A stretch of DNA of 64,000 nucleotides from Abyssibacter sp036156195 (GTDB lineage Bacteria; Pseudomonadota; Gammaproteobacteria; Nevskiales; OUC007). The position numbers and the translations under genes were made by a program. The notes under the pieces were generated by a model. The model was given only the letters and a program-made list of their open reading frames with translations, was not told where the DNA came from and ran no database searches. Numbering within the stretch: position 1 is the stretch's first letter; each line of letters starts with the position of its first letter. Where the stretch lies: NCBI GenBank assembly GCA_036156195.1, contig JAYZUZ010000003.1, forward strand, positions 1 to 64,000. The letters run 5' to 3'. This document shows positions 35,173 through 43,678 of the stretch, one piece after another.

Positions 35173-38100
35173 CTATGCGTTTTCAACCAGTTGCCGGAAC
35201 TCATCCACGGGCATCGGCCGCGCCAGCAGGTAGCCCTGAATGTCATCGCAGCCCAATGCCACGAGCGTTTCGAACTGCGCTTCGGTTTCCACGCCTTCGG
35301 CCACGGTGGTCAGGCCCAGGCTGCGAGCGAGCGCGACGATGGCATTGCAAATGGATTGTTCCTGGCCGGACTGGTCGACGCCTTTCACAAATTCCCGGTC
35401 GATCTTGACGGTGTCGATGGCGAAGGACTTGAGGTGAGTGAGTGACGAATATCCAGTGCCGAAATCGTCCAGGGCGATGGAGAACCCCGCCTGCTTCAAT
35501 CCGTGCAATGTCTCGCGCGTTTGCTCGACGTCGGAGAGTAATGCGGACTCGGTCAGTTCCACCTCGATACGCTGGGGTGCAATACCGCCGTTCGCGCTGA
35601 CCTGCACCAGTTCCCGGACGGTTTCCGAATGGTTGAGGTTGGCCGCGGACAGATTGATGGCGATACGCAGAGAGGCCAGTGCCGGTGCCTCCCATTCACT
35701 CAACAGCCGGCAGGTCTGGCGGATGACCCAGGAATCCAAGTCCCTGATCAATTCAGATTCCTCCGCAAGCGGCACGAAGACGGAGGGCGGGATCCATCCA
35801 AGCTCCCGACTATTCCAGCGCAGCAGTGCTTCAGCACCGACGATACGGCGATCCCGTGTGAACTTCGGCTGCAGATAAAGCTCCAGCTCATCCTGGGCGA
35901 TGGCTTGGCGCAGGCGTGTTTCCAGTAACAGGCGGGATTCCAGCCTGGAAGTCATTTCGTCATCGTAGATGGCCACTTGCCCTGGCTGGGGGCTGGCCTG
36001 CGCCGTGGCGGCCGTGACGGCGTAGTGCACCAGCGTGGCAATGTCCCGGGCATGCTCCGGCGCACGGGCGACGCCAATGGACGCGGCAACGGAGACACGG
36101 TGCTCGCCGACGACCAACCCCTCCGACCAGCCGGCCTTGAGGCGCTCGCTCAATGCGACCAGGTCGTCCTGCTCCGGCGAGCTGCGAGTGAAGATGACGA
36201 ACTGGTCGGCATCCAGTCGCGCGACGTCTCCGCGTCCAACCGTATGCTCATGACTATGCACCGCGCGTACAAGCTGGGCGGCCAGGCTGCTCCACATGTC
36301 GTTGGCCATGTCGCGAGGGAGGGACTGGCCGATTTGCTTGGGAATGGTGAAGCGAATGCAGAGAACGACCAGGTGGTCAGCTGTGCCCTCGATCCGGCGC
36401 AGGGCCTCTGCGCCGCGCTGCTCAAACAAATCCCGATTGGGCAGGCCGGTGATCCGGTCGTAGTAGGCTAGCTGGTTGAACCGGGCATCACGCTCCTGGG
36501 CGCGAAATCTCAATCGTAGAAACAGCCACAAGGCGGCGCCGATGAGCGCGCAGTAGATCAGCCAGGCCCACCAGGTTGCCCAGGGCGGCCGAGCAATCTC
36601 AATGGCGAGTTCGTAGGGGGCGGATGCCCAGACGCGATCGCTGTTTGCCGCTCGAATCTTGAGGGTGTATCGGCCCGGATCCAGGTTGGTATATGTGGCC
36701 CGGTTACGTGTACTGGGCGAGCTCCATTCGCGATCGAAGCCTTCCAGCTTCACCGAGTAGAGATTGCGTTCTGGCTCGGTGTAGTCGGTGGCCGCGAACT
36801 CGAAGGCGATGACATCCTCGTCATAATCGAGTTTCAAGCCTTGACGCAGATAGGGTGGCGGGCCATCAGAGACCCGTTCTCCGAACAGGTGGATGCTCGA
36901 TAGCACCACCCGTGGAGGCTGACGATTCCAGTCGATGGAGGTTGGGTCGATGGCGTTGAATCCACCAGGGCCACCGAAGTAGAGCGTGCCATCGGGTGCG
37001 CGGTAGTGGGCGCCGAAATTGAATTCATTGCTGAACGCTCCGTGGCCTTCGTGGAAGGTATGAATTTCGCCCGTGTCCGGCGACAAGCGCATCAGCCCAT
37101 TGTTGCTGCTTAACCAAAGTCGCTGGTCCTGATCGGCCTGAATCCCGAAAATCACATTGCTGGAGAGGCCGTCTGCTGCGGAGTACACATCAAACGCTGG
37201 CTGACCGCGGGACATTTGCGTCTGGGCGAGTCTGGCCAGGCCTTGGGCGCCTGTTCCGATCCAGAGGTCGCCGCTTTCATCTGCATGCAGGCTGTAAATC
37301 GTGTCTGAGGGCAGGCGGTTCGCTTCGGCTCGGTTGCCGCGGAATCGTCTCGCTGCACCTGTCTTCAGGTCGAGTTGTACCAATCCGTTGGCTTCCGTGC
37401 CAAACCACAGCATGCGGTCGTCCACAACCGTGATGGCCGTGGCACGTGCACGCTCGAGCCCGGCCAAGGTGCCGGCGTAGCCGAGCCGGCTGATCTGTAG
37501 TGTCTGGGTATCCAGTTTGGCGACGCCGCCGTTATAGGTGCCGACCCATAATGTCCCAGGAGGACCCTCGGCCAGCGCCATGATGCCGGGGGCCCCGATG
37601 GCGTCACGCGCAGCCGGGTCGGTTGGCAGTCGGCGGATGCTCTGGTCGGCTGGGTCGTAACGCAGCAGTCCGTCGGCCAGCGTCCCGATCCATATCACCC
37701 CCCGGTGATCGCGCAGCAGGGCCATTACGCTGTTCTGGGTCAGGTTCAAGCCGTCCAGGGCGCTCACGGGGGTGGCCTCACCTCCTGAGCCCATTGTGAG
37801 CAGGCCTTGTCCGATGGTCCCGACCCAGATGCTCTTGTCGGGTTGCTGGAGAAAACTGTTGACGTGAATGCCCGAGAGCGACTCGGGCGTGCGCGGTCCG
37901 AGCGACCAGCCTCGGGGGTTCCAGATGGCAGCCCCGCCACCGCGAGTGCCCACCCAGATCAGGCCTGAGTCGTCTTCTTCCAGACTCATGATGTAGTCGT
38001 TGGGCAGGCTGAAATAATTGCCGGGTTCGTGCTTGACCAGCTGGTGTCGCCCATCGGGGAAGACGAGGAGCAAACCGGCCTGCGTGCCAATCCAGATCCG

Positions 38101-39057
38101 GCCCTGGCGATCTTCGAGTAAGGCGCGGACACGGTCGCTGGGCAGCGGGATCGGACTGTCCGGTGTGCTGCGGAAATGCTCGAATTTCCCGGATTCGGGG
38201 TGCATGCGAGAAATGCCGGATCCAAACGTTGCGATCCAAAGGCTTCCATCCGACGCCAGGAGCAGTCTGGACACGTTGTTTGCAATAGGGGTGCGATGGT
38301 CCAGGGGGGTCGACTCGTCCCGCCGGTATGACGCAATGAGATTGGAGGGGCGGCGGATGTGATGAACACCTTGCTGACTACCCACCCAGATCGAGCCATC
38401 GTCCGCTTCGACCAGGGTCGTGATTGCCCGGTGCTTCGTGGTGTCCTGAAGAGAGGGGTCGAAAAGCAGCTGTGCCGTGGTGCGGCCCTTGGGCGTCACC
38501 GCCAGAACGCCGTGATCACGCGTACCAACCCAGACCATTCCGTCGGACGCAATCAACAAGTCATTCACACGCGCATTGCTGAGATCCTCGCCGCGTGCGC
38601 CCGTGAGTTGCAGCTGCCGAAACCTGCGGTTTTCACGCTCCCACAACACCACGCCGGCATCATCGGTGCCGAGCCAAAGATTCCCAGCCTCGTCCTCCTC
38701 GACCGCCCAGATGTAATCACTGGGCAAACCGTCCGGCTGACCCGGCTGGCGGAAGTAGCTGCGAATCTCGTGGCCATCGTATCGGTTGAGTCCGTTCTCA
38801 GTCGCCAGCCAGAAGAAACCAAACCTGTCCTGATGCAAGTCCATGACGGTGCTCTGGCTCAGCCCGTCACTCTGTCCCAGCCGCTGGAACGACAGTGGAG
38901 ACCCTGTCGAGGGCTCCGAAGCAACGGCGCTGAAAACAAGGGTCACCCAGGCCAGGCCAGCTGCCATCGCCCGCACGCAGGACGCCGCCCGGCGCGCCGT
39001 CGCATCGATCGGGCGACCGCCGGTTGCGTCGAATGGGTGTGGACGGTGGCTTCGCAT
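35173..39057 (-). CDS. Periplasmic propeller sensor with GGDEF-EAL output
   Basis: A one-piece transmembrane receptor of about 1294 residues. After a signal sequence (ends about VASEPS) come repeated propeller blades of the two-component-regulator type (LWLGTDDAGVVLW, IWIGTQAGLLLVF, LWVGTYNGGVAKL and others, to about 760), a Y_Y_Y-type beta domain (about 760-830) and one membrane helix (about 835-855). The cytosolic GGDEF domain is degenerate (DADQF). The EAL domain has all visible catalytic motifs: EALLRW, INLSAAN, ELTES, LDDFGTGYSSL, KIDREF, AEGVETE and QGYL, so a c-di-GMP phosphodiesterase is expected. Start is ATG 39057; ATG 38967 gives a shorter signal sequence. Possible polysaccharide or small-molecule ligand. 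Confidence 0.9.
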   Translation of the reverse strand: MRSHRPHPFDATGGRPIDATARRAASCVRAMAAGLAWVTLVFSAVASEPSTGSPLSFQRLGQSDGLSQSTVMDLHQDRFGFFWLATENGLNRYDGHEIRSYFRQPGQPDGLPSDYIWAVEEDEAGNLWLGTDDAGVVLWERENRRFRQLQLTGARGEDLSNARVNDLLIASDGMVWVGTRDHGVLAVTPKGRTTAQLLFDPSLQDTTKHRAITTLVEADDGSIWVGSQQGVHHIRRPSNLIASYRRDESTPLDHRTPIANNVSRLLLASDGSLWIATFGSGISRMHPESGKFEHFRSTPDSPIPLPSDRVRALLEDRQGRIWIGTQAGLLLVFPDGRHQLVKHEPGNYFSLPNDYIMSLEEDDSGLIWVGTRGGGAAIWNPRGWSLGPRTPESLSGIHVNSFLQQPDKSIWVGTIGQGLLTMGSGGEATPVSALDGLNLTQNSVMALLRDHRGVIWIGTLADGLLRYDPADQSIRRLPTDPAARDAIGAPGIMALAEGPPGTLWVGTYNGGVAKLDTQTLQISRLGYAGTLAGLERARATAITVVDDRMLWFGTEANGLVQLDLKTGAARRFRGNRAEANRLPSDTIYSLHADESGDLWIGTGAQGLARLAQTQMSRGQPAFDVYSAADGLSSNVIFGIQADQDQRLWLSSNNGLMRLSPDTGEIHTFHEGHGAFSNEFNFGAHYRAPDGTLYFGGPGGFNAIDPTSIDWNRQPPRVVLSSIHLFGERVSDGPPPYLRQGLKLDYDEDVIAFEFAATDYTEPERNLYSVKLEGFDREWSSPSTRNRATYTNLDPGRYTLKIRAANSDRVWASAPYELAIEIARPPWATWWAWLIYCALIGAALWLFLRLRFRAQERDARFNQLAYYDRITGLPNRDLFEQRGAEALRRIEGTADHLVVLCIRFTIPKQIGQSLPRDMANDMWSSLAAQLVRAVHSHEHTVGRGDVARLDADQFVIFTRSSPEQDDLVALSERLKAGWSEGLVVGEHRVSVAASIGVARAPEHARDIATLVHYAVTAATAQASPQPGQVAIYDDEMTSRLESRLLLETRLRQAIAQDELELYLQPKFTRDRRIVGAEALLRWNSRELGWIPPSVFVPLAEESELIRDLDSWVIRQTCRLLSEWEAPALASLRIAINLSAANLNHSETVRELVQVSANGGIAPQRIEVELTESALLSDVEQTRETLHGLKQAGFSIALDDFGTGYSSLTHLKSFAIDTVKIDREFVKGVDQSGQEQSICNAIVALARSLGLTTVAEGVETEAQFETLVALGCDDIQGYLLARPMPVDEFRQLVENA

Positions 39058-39182
39058 CGTCAAATTATGCGGTTCGGGATGTGAGGAAAGTGCAAGGAAC
39101 CGTTTGTCCGTATCCGTTGACCGGTCATGGAGCGAACCGGGGGCAATCTCGTAAGAGCTACTATTGTTCGGTTGACCGCATT

Positions 39183-39260
39183 GCCGCTAACGTTGCGGCT
39201 TGGGGAAGGACTTCTGGGGACGCAAAGAAGTCCGGATTGTTTGGGGCTAAGGATTAGGCC
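39183..39260 (+). other. Structured leader before repeat subtilase
   Basis: Three consecutive hairpins in the 100 bases before the subtilase start: GCCGC/GCGGC (39183-39199), the perfect 8-base stem GGACTTCT/AGAAGTCC with loop GGGGACGCAA (39208-39233), and CTAA/TTAG with a GGA loop near 39248-39258. The loop plus next bases read GGGGACGCAAAG, the core of c-di-GMP-I riboswitches, but the P1b hairpin, the 5' CAAAC and the 3' GCCAGG parts are missing. Confidence 0.35.
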
Positions 39261-39282
39261 ATCCATCAAAGGCCTGCATTTC

Positions 39283-41214
39283 ATGAATAAACCATTACTC
39301 GGAATCTGCGCCGCACTCGGTGCAGTGATCGGAGTTCAGATGCTTTCGCCTGCCGGGAGCACCCTGCACGGCGCAAGCGCATCTGAATCCTCCGCTATCT
39401 ACATCGTACAAGCCCGGTCGGCTTCATCGGCTGAAGCGGCCATCATGTCAATTGGTGGCGAGGTCGTAAATCAACTCGACGTAATTGATGCGACCGCGGC
39501 TTGGTTGTCCGCTGACCAGGCGGAGGCGCTGCGAGCTACAGGCCGCCTGCGGGTTTACCGCGACGCGCCGGTCAAGATCAGTGGCGAGGCACCCGATACG
39601 TACTATCCTAACTGGGTTGGGGCTTCGCGCCTCCACGCCATGGGCCTAGATGGATCGGGCGTCGGTATTGCCTTTGTTGACACAGGGCTATGGTCACCTG
39701 TTTTCAATGAGATGGATGTCCAGGATGGTGTGGACACCGTCGGTGTTGCCGCGCCGGCTGTCGGCATTCCGTTCTCAAAGAAGCAGGTGGATGACCTCAA
39801 CGGTCATGGCACGCACATCACGTCCGTTGCCGCGGGTCGGCAGTGGTCGGAGTCCGGAGCGTACGAGAGCGTAGCGCCGGGTGCGTCGGTTTATGTCGTT
39901 CGTGCATTTGATGAGAACGGCGTCGGGACCTACCTCGATGTGATCGAGGGCATCCAGTGGGTGGTTGACCGTAGCGCTGAGCTGGGTATCCGCGTGCTGA
40001 ATCTGTCCTTTAGTGCAGAGCCCCAGTCTTACTACTGGGATGATCCGCTGAACAAGGCAGTGATGGCCGCCTGGGAGGCTGGGATCGTCGTGATCACGTC
40101 TGCGGGTAACACGGGGCCTGAGCCGATGTCGGTTGGGGTGCCCGGCAACGTGCCGTACGTCGTGACAGTCGGCTCTGTAGATGACAACTACACGCCTGCA
40201 GATCAGAGCGATGATTTCCTGTCGACATTCTCGTCTGCCGGGCCGACGTACGAGCGCTTCATCAAACCTGAAGTCGCGGCCCCCGGAGGCCATGTGCTCG
40301 CGCGCATGAACCCGAATGGCCAGATCGCGAAAGCTCATCGGGAATATCTGCATGAGAAGGGCACGTATTTCGCAATGTCCGGGACGTCCCAGGCTGCGGC
40401 CGTGGTGTCGGGTGTGGCTGCGCTGGTCCTGCAGGCCGAACCGACGCTGTCACCCGACGATGTGAAATGCCGCTTGCTCAGCGCCGCCAAACCTGTGGTC
40501 GATGATCAGGGTCAGCCGATTTACTCGCTGTTTCAGCAGGGTGCGGGCCTGATTTTTGCGCCGGACGCCGTGTTCGGGCAGCAGGTGGGCTGCGCCAATG
40601 TGGGTCTGGATGTGACGGCGGACCTGTCCGGAGAAACGCACTACATCGGGCCTGCCGCTCAATTGCAGGACGGTACCTACGTCGTGCTTGATCGCAGTCG
40701 GCAATCTCATTCTTCTGATCCTGCCGCATTGTGGGATGGTCAGTACAGCCTGGCCCAGGGTTACACCTGGAGTGGCGGTGACGGCGGTACGACGACACCG
40801 GACGGTTACACCTGGAGTGGCGGCGACGGCGGCACGACCACGCCGGACGGCTACACCTGGAGTGGTGGTGATGGCGGCACGACGACGCCGGACGGCTACA
40901 CCTGGAGTGGTGGCGACGGCGGAACAACTTCCGACGGCTACACCTGGAGTGGTGGTGACGGCGGTACGACCACGCCGGATGGCTACACCTGGAGTGGTGG
41001 TGATGGTGGTACGACGACACCGGACGGCTACACCTGGAGTGGCGGTGATGGCGGGACGACCACGCCGGACGGCTACACCTGGAGTGGTGGCGACGGCGGG
41101 ACGACGACCCCGGACGAGGCAATCTCGCCACAATCCATCGTTGAGTCGCTGCTGGCTCGGGAGCTGGGCATTGTCCAGTGGGTGGAGCCGGATACACCGC
41201 GTCAGTCCGACTAG
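39283..41214 (+). CDS. Secreted S8 subtilase with C-terminal 15-residue repeats
   Basis: A 643-residue exported serine peptidase. ATG 39283 gives a signal peptide; the frame upstream runs through the leader hairpins. A propeptide-like inhibitor-I9 segment (IYIVQARSASSAEAAIMSIGG region) precedes the catalytic domain with Asp133 (AFVDTGLW), His175 (NGHGTH), oxyanion Asn in TSAGNTGP and Ser369 (SGTSQAA). After residue 490 come eight direct repeats GYTWSGGDGGTTTPD (the fourth is one residue shorter), then a 33-residue tail. No GlyGly-CTERM signal. The Trp/Gly/Thr-rich array probably spans the envelope or binds matrix. Confidence 0.9.
   Translation: MNKPLLGICAALGAVIGVQMLSPAGSTLHGASASESSAIYIVQARSASSAEAAIMSIGGEVVNQLDVIDATAAWLSADQAEALRATGRLRVYRDAPVKISGEAPDTYYPNWVGASRLHAMGLDGSGVGIAFVDTGLWSPVFNEMDVQDGVDTVGVAAPAVGIPFSKKQVDDLNGHGTHITSVAAGRQWSESGAYESVAPGASVYVVRAFDENGVGTYLDVIEGIQWVVDRSAELGIRVLNLSFSAEPQSYYWDDPLNKAVMAAWEAGIVVITSAGNTGPEPMSVGVPGNVPYVVTVGSVDDNYTPADQSDDFLSTFSSAGPTYERFIKPEVAAPGGHVLARMNPNGQIAKAHREYLHEKGTYFAMSGTSQAAAVVSGVAALVLQAEPTLSPDDVKCRLLSAAKPVVDDQGQPIYSLFQQGAGLIFAPDAVFGQQVGCANVGLDVTADLSGETHYIGPAAQLQDGTYVVLDRSRQSHSSDPAALWDGQYSLAQGYTWSGGDGGTTTPDGYTWSGGDGGTTTPDGYTWSGGDGGTTTPDGYTWSGGDGGTTSDGYTWSGGDGGTTTPDGYTWSGGDGGTTTPDGYTWSGGDGGTTTPDGYTWSGGDGGTTTPDEAISPQSIVESLLARELGIVQWVEPDTPRQSD
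40759..41115 (+). repeat. Eight in-frame 45-base tandem repeats
   Basis: Units encode GYTWSGGDGGTTTPD; seven are 45 bases and the fourth is 42. The copies differ at synonymous third positions (ggt/ggc, gac/gat, acg/acc), so protein sequence is under selection while DNA is drifting. Slippage or recombination would change the copy number. Confidence 0.95.
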
Positions 41215-41236
41215 TGTTTTGACTTGACCAGACATT

Positions 41237-41270
41237 CACGCCCGAACTCGTAGTCTTGAGTTCGGGCGTG
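41237..41270 (+). terminator. Terminator after repeat subtilase
   Basis: Perfect 13-base stem CACGCCCGAACTC / GAGTTCGGGCGTG with an eight-base loop, 22 bases after the stop codon, followed by TTCGCTTCT, a weak T tract. Confidence 0.75.
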
Positions 41271-41329
41271 TTCGCTTCTACGGCCGGCAGGTGCCGTGGT
41301 TTCCAGGTTTGCGCCCAGGGGAGTTGGGG

Positions 41330-42154
41330 ATGGGCGATGGTCACCAGTGGATTGCATCGATCTACGCCGGGGCGGGGAACTGGCCGCCTGATCAGTTTGC
41401 ATGCGACCTGGCAGAAGATCTGAACCAGTATCTGGGCATGCGGGCCATGCGGTGGGTCTGTCATGGCGCGGATGCTGAACAGGGCGGTCAGACCGTTCTG
41501 GTCAACCAGTGGCCAGGTCAATGGCCGGACGAGGGCGTGATCCAGCGCATAGTGCAGTCTCCAGCGGATCGCCAGATTCATGAATTTCGGCTGCTGCAAA
41601 ACGGCCATCCGTGCACTGCGAGTCGTGAACTGGACGGACTGTTGCTGCACGTGGCCAACGCGTGGTCGATCTGCAACCGTTACGCAAGCCTCTCCTCCTC
41701 GCCTGCCCAGCCGGAGCAGGATGTGGGACATGCAACCGTGTCGAGCGATGGTCGAGTCATGGCGGCGACCGAATCCTTCGTGAACTGGGTCGCGCCACGA
41801 TCAGACGGTGATGGCGGGCTGGATGCCCTGCCGTTTTCGATTAGGTGGTCACCACGTGTTGCTGCAGGCGGGATCGTCTGGCGGGGGCTTCATTTCCAGG
41901 TGCGTCGCTCCGAGGATGGTTACGAGCTGGCCGTCCGCCCTGCCCGTGAGGAAATGCCCGCGATTACCGAACGCGAATGGGCGGTTGTTCGCGAGCTGTG
42001 CGCTGGCAAGACCTACCGCCAGATCGGCGAGACGCTGCACATGGCGCCTACGACGGCGTCTTCACATACGTACAAGCTGATGGAGAAGCTGGGTTTGCGG
42101 CGCAAACACGAGTTGATCCAGTGGTGTCAGCGCCAGGCGGTGCATCTGGCCTGA
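41330..42154 (+). CDS. LuxR-family transcriptional regulator
   Basis: A 274-residue protein with a C-terminal LuxR-type helix-turn-helix (about 211-268): ITEREWAVVRELCAGKTYRQI and APTTASSHTYKLMEKLGLRRK, split here into two parts. The N-terminal 200 residues contain no receiver Asp motif and no recognisable autoinducer site, so the signal is unknown. ATG 41330 has AGGGGAG at 41317-41323. It stands alone between the subtilase terminator and the His-rich gene. Confidence 0.82.
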   Translation: MGDGHQWIASIYAGAGNWPPDQFACDLAEDLNQYLGMRAMRWVCHGADAEQGGQTVLVNQWPGQWPDEGVIQRIVQSPADRQIHEFRLLQNGHPCTASRELDGLLLHVANAWSICNRYASLSSSPAQPEQDVGHATVSSDGRVMAATESFVNWVAPRSDGDGGLDALPFSIRWSPRVAAGGIVWRGLHFQVRRSEDGYELAVRPAREEMPAITEREWAVVRELCAGKTYRQIGETLHMAPTTASSHTYKLMEKLGLRRKHELIQWCQRQAVHLA

Positions 42155-42223
42155 TCAAAGTTGTCAGCCAGTGCTCAGCGCGTCCTTCCATGCTCAGGGT
42201 TCCCCGATGACTGGAGAGTCCCC

Positions 42224-42712
42224 ATGCACCGATTCACGTTTTTGCTTCTGGCCGCCTGCGCTGCAACGTCCCTGATAGGGGTGGCAGAGGCTCAGGCTCC
42301 GCGGGAACAGGCTTTGCTTGATGCCGTCGATCGAGCCGAGTCCAAGCACGGTCGCCCGGACACGCGGGAAGATCACCGCGCCGGGCGCGGCCACGGCCGA
42401 CCACCCCATGACGCGCGAGGCCGGCCGGCGCATCGTCGTGGTCACTCGCATCGGCCGCACCACCATCCCCGGCATCCGTCCCACGGTCATCACTACAACC
42501 CTGGACGACGCTGGATCAGCGAGTATGAGGCACGGCGCTTGGCTGCGAGTCACTACCACCTGGGGGTTCACAGTGCGCATCTGCATGACGGCCTGTGGAC
42601 GTTGATCGGTTATCGACACGGGCATGGTTCGATACGGGTTGTACTCGACGCGTTCTCCGGGCAGGTTGTGGGTTACTTTCCGCTACATCCCCACCGAGGC
42701 TGGCGTTGGTAG
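42224..42712 (+). CDS. His-rich periplasmic protein
   Basis: A 162-residue exported protein: signal peptide to about GVAEAQA, then a segment (about 40-95) extremely rich in His, Arg, Gly and Pro (RRGHSHRPHHHPRHPSH), then a C-terminal part of PepSY-like type (YEARRLAASHYHLG...IRVVLDAFSGQVVGYFP). His clusters of this kind bind Ni, Zn, Cu or Co. It is translationally coupled to the PepSY gene and then a two-component system, so a role as metal buffer or sensor partner is a reasonable inference. GGAGAG precedes ATG 42224. Confidence 0.8.
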   Translation: MHRFTFLLLAACAATSLIGVAEAQAPREQALLDAVDRAESKHGRPDTREDHRAGRGHGRPPHDARGRPAHRRGHSHRPHHHPRHPSHGHHYNPGRRWISEYEARRLAASHYHLGVHSAHLHDGLWTLIGYRHGHGSIRVVLDAFSGQVVGYFPLHPHRGWRW

Positions 42713-43020
42713 CCATCACCGACCGTCGATTGTTGTTGATCATGCTGTTGCTGGTGTTAGGCATGGGATCATCCATCGCAGCCCCCGACAGAGGGGGGAT
42801 GCTGTGGGTTGCAGACGCAGGCTGGAGTACCCAGGCGGTGTCCAGGGCCATGGCTGAAATTCGCACCCGCCACGGTGGGTCCATGCTGCGCCAGCAGTCC
42901 AGCGGCGATACCTTGCTTGTACAGTGGAAGACGCGTTCGGGTGTCCGGGTCTTCGTCATCGAGCCCCAGACCGGCCGCTGGTATCCAGCGTCCAGACGCG
43001 ATGCGCATCCTGGTCGTTGA
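42706..43020 (+). CDS. PepSY-domain periplasmic protein
   Basis: A short 104-residue exported protein. I prefer the TTG at 42706 (overlapping the stop of the His-rich gene, with GAGG six bases before it) because it gives a signal peptide with basic start (VAITDRR), hydrophobic core and IAA cut site; ATG 42742 would give a start without basic residues. The mature part matches the small PepSY fold: AVSRAMAEIRTRHGGSML, LLVQWKTRSGVRVFVIEPQTG. PepSY proteins often bind or modulate sensors and peptidases. It overlaps the response-regulator start. Confidence 0.72.
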   Translation: MVAITDRRLLLIMLLLVLGMGSSIAAPDRGGMLWVADAGWSTQAVSRAMAEIRTRHGGSMLRQQSSGDTLLVQWKTRSGVRVFVIEPQTGRWYPASRRDAHPGR

Positions 43021-43678
43021 CGACGAGCCGGCCTTGCGGCTGGGGCTTTGCGAGCAGTTGCAGGCGGCCGGGTTTGATGTGGAGTCTGCCGGTACGGCGG
43101 ACGAGGCCGATACCTGGGTCCGCGCCGCAGCATTGGCGGCGGTTGTGCTGGACCTGGGGCTGCCGGATGGCGATGGGCTCGATCTGATTCGTCAGTGGCG
43201 GCATCGTGGCCTCCAATTGCCCGTGCTTGTGCTGTCTGCGCGAGGAACGCCGGATGAGCGGGCCGACGGGCTTGAGGCCGGGGCCAACGACTATCTGGGC
43301 AAGCCGTTTCATGGTCGTGAACTGCTGGCGCGGCTGCGGAGGCTCATTCAGGGCAGTGCCTCGTTGCATGAGCCGATCGCACTCGGCGCAGTCGGTGACG
43401 TGATGTTTGACCTGGTCGACGAATCGGTTCGGCGGGGTGATGCGCCTGTTCGACTGTCGCCCACGCTACGCAGGGTGCTCGGTGTGCTGGTCGCTGCGCG
43501 AGGCCGCGCGGTGAGCAAGGCGCATTTGATGGACCAGGTGCGAGATCTGGAAGCGGCAGCCTCCGATAACGCAGTGGAGCAGTGGGTTCGTCGCCTGCGA
43601 CAACGCCTGGGTGCTGGAACCATCGTGACGCTGCCCGGGCAGGGTTACGCGGTGACGCTGTTTCGACCGGGGTCATGA
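43001..43678 (+). CDS. OmpR-family response regulator
   Basis: Receiver domain (1-115) with Asp7-Asp8, phosphoacceptor Asp51 in VVLDLGLPDGDG, Ser/Thr switch in VLSARG and Lys in GKPF. A winged-helix OmpR output follows (about 130-220), including AVSKAHLMDQV and VEQWVRRLRQRLG. 225 residues, in the PhoP/PmrA/QseB size range. Start ATG 43001 lies within the end of the PepSY gene and the stop overlaps the kinase start (ATGA), so this is one operon. Confidence 0.93.
   Translation: MRILVVDDEPALRLGLCEQLQAAGFDVESAGTADEADTWVRAAALAAVVLDLGLPDGDGLDLIRQWRHRGLQLPVLVLSARGTPDERADGLEAGANDYLGKPFHGRELLARLRRLIQGSASLHEPIALGAVGDVMFDLVDESVRRGDAPVRLSPTLRRVLGVLVAARGRAVSKAHLMDQVRDLEAAASDNAVEQWVRRLRQRLGAGTIVTLPGQGYAVTLFRPGS

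Noticed and set aside
39169..39184. Sigma-54-like GG..GC before the repeat subtilase
   Set aside because: The spacing is eleven bases and the -24 sequence CGGTTG is poor.
39208..39233. Full c-di-GMP-I riboswitch before the repeat subtilase
   Set aside because: Only the GGGGACGCAAAG core matches; no P1b GNRA hairpin before it, no CAAAC, no 3' GCCAGG segment. Kept only as a structured leader.
40759..41115. CRISPR-like array of regular 45-base units
   Set aside because: Units are contiguous without spacers, stay in one reading frame and encode the same peptide; it is a protein repeat.
40478..41731. Minus-strand frame with HHHSRCSRPAWS-type repeats
   Set aside because: It is the complement of the GYTWSGG repeat coding sequence and runs into the LuxR gene; no start signals.
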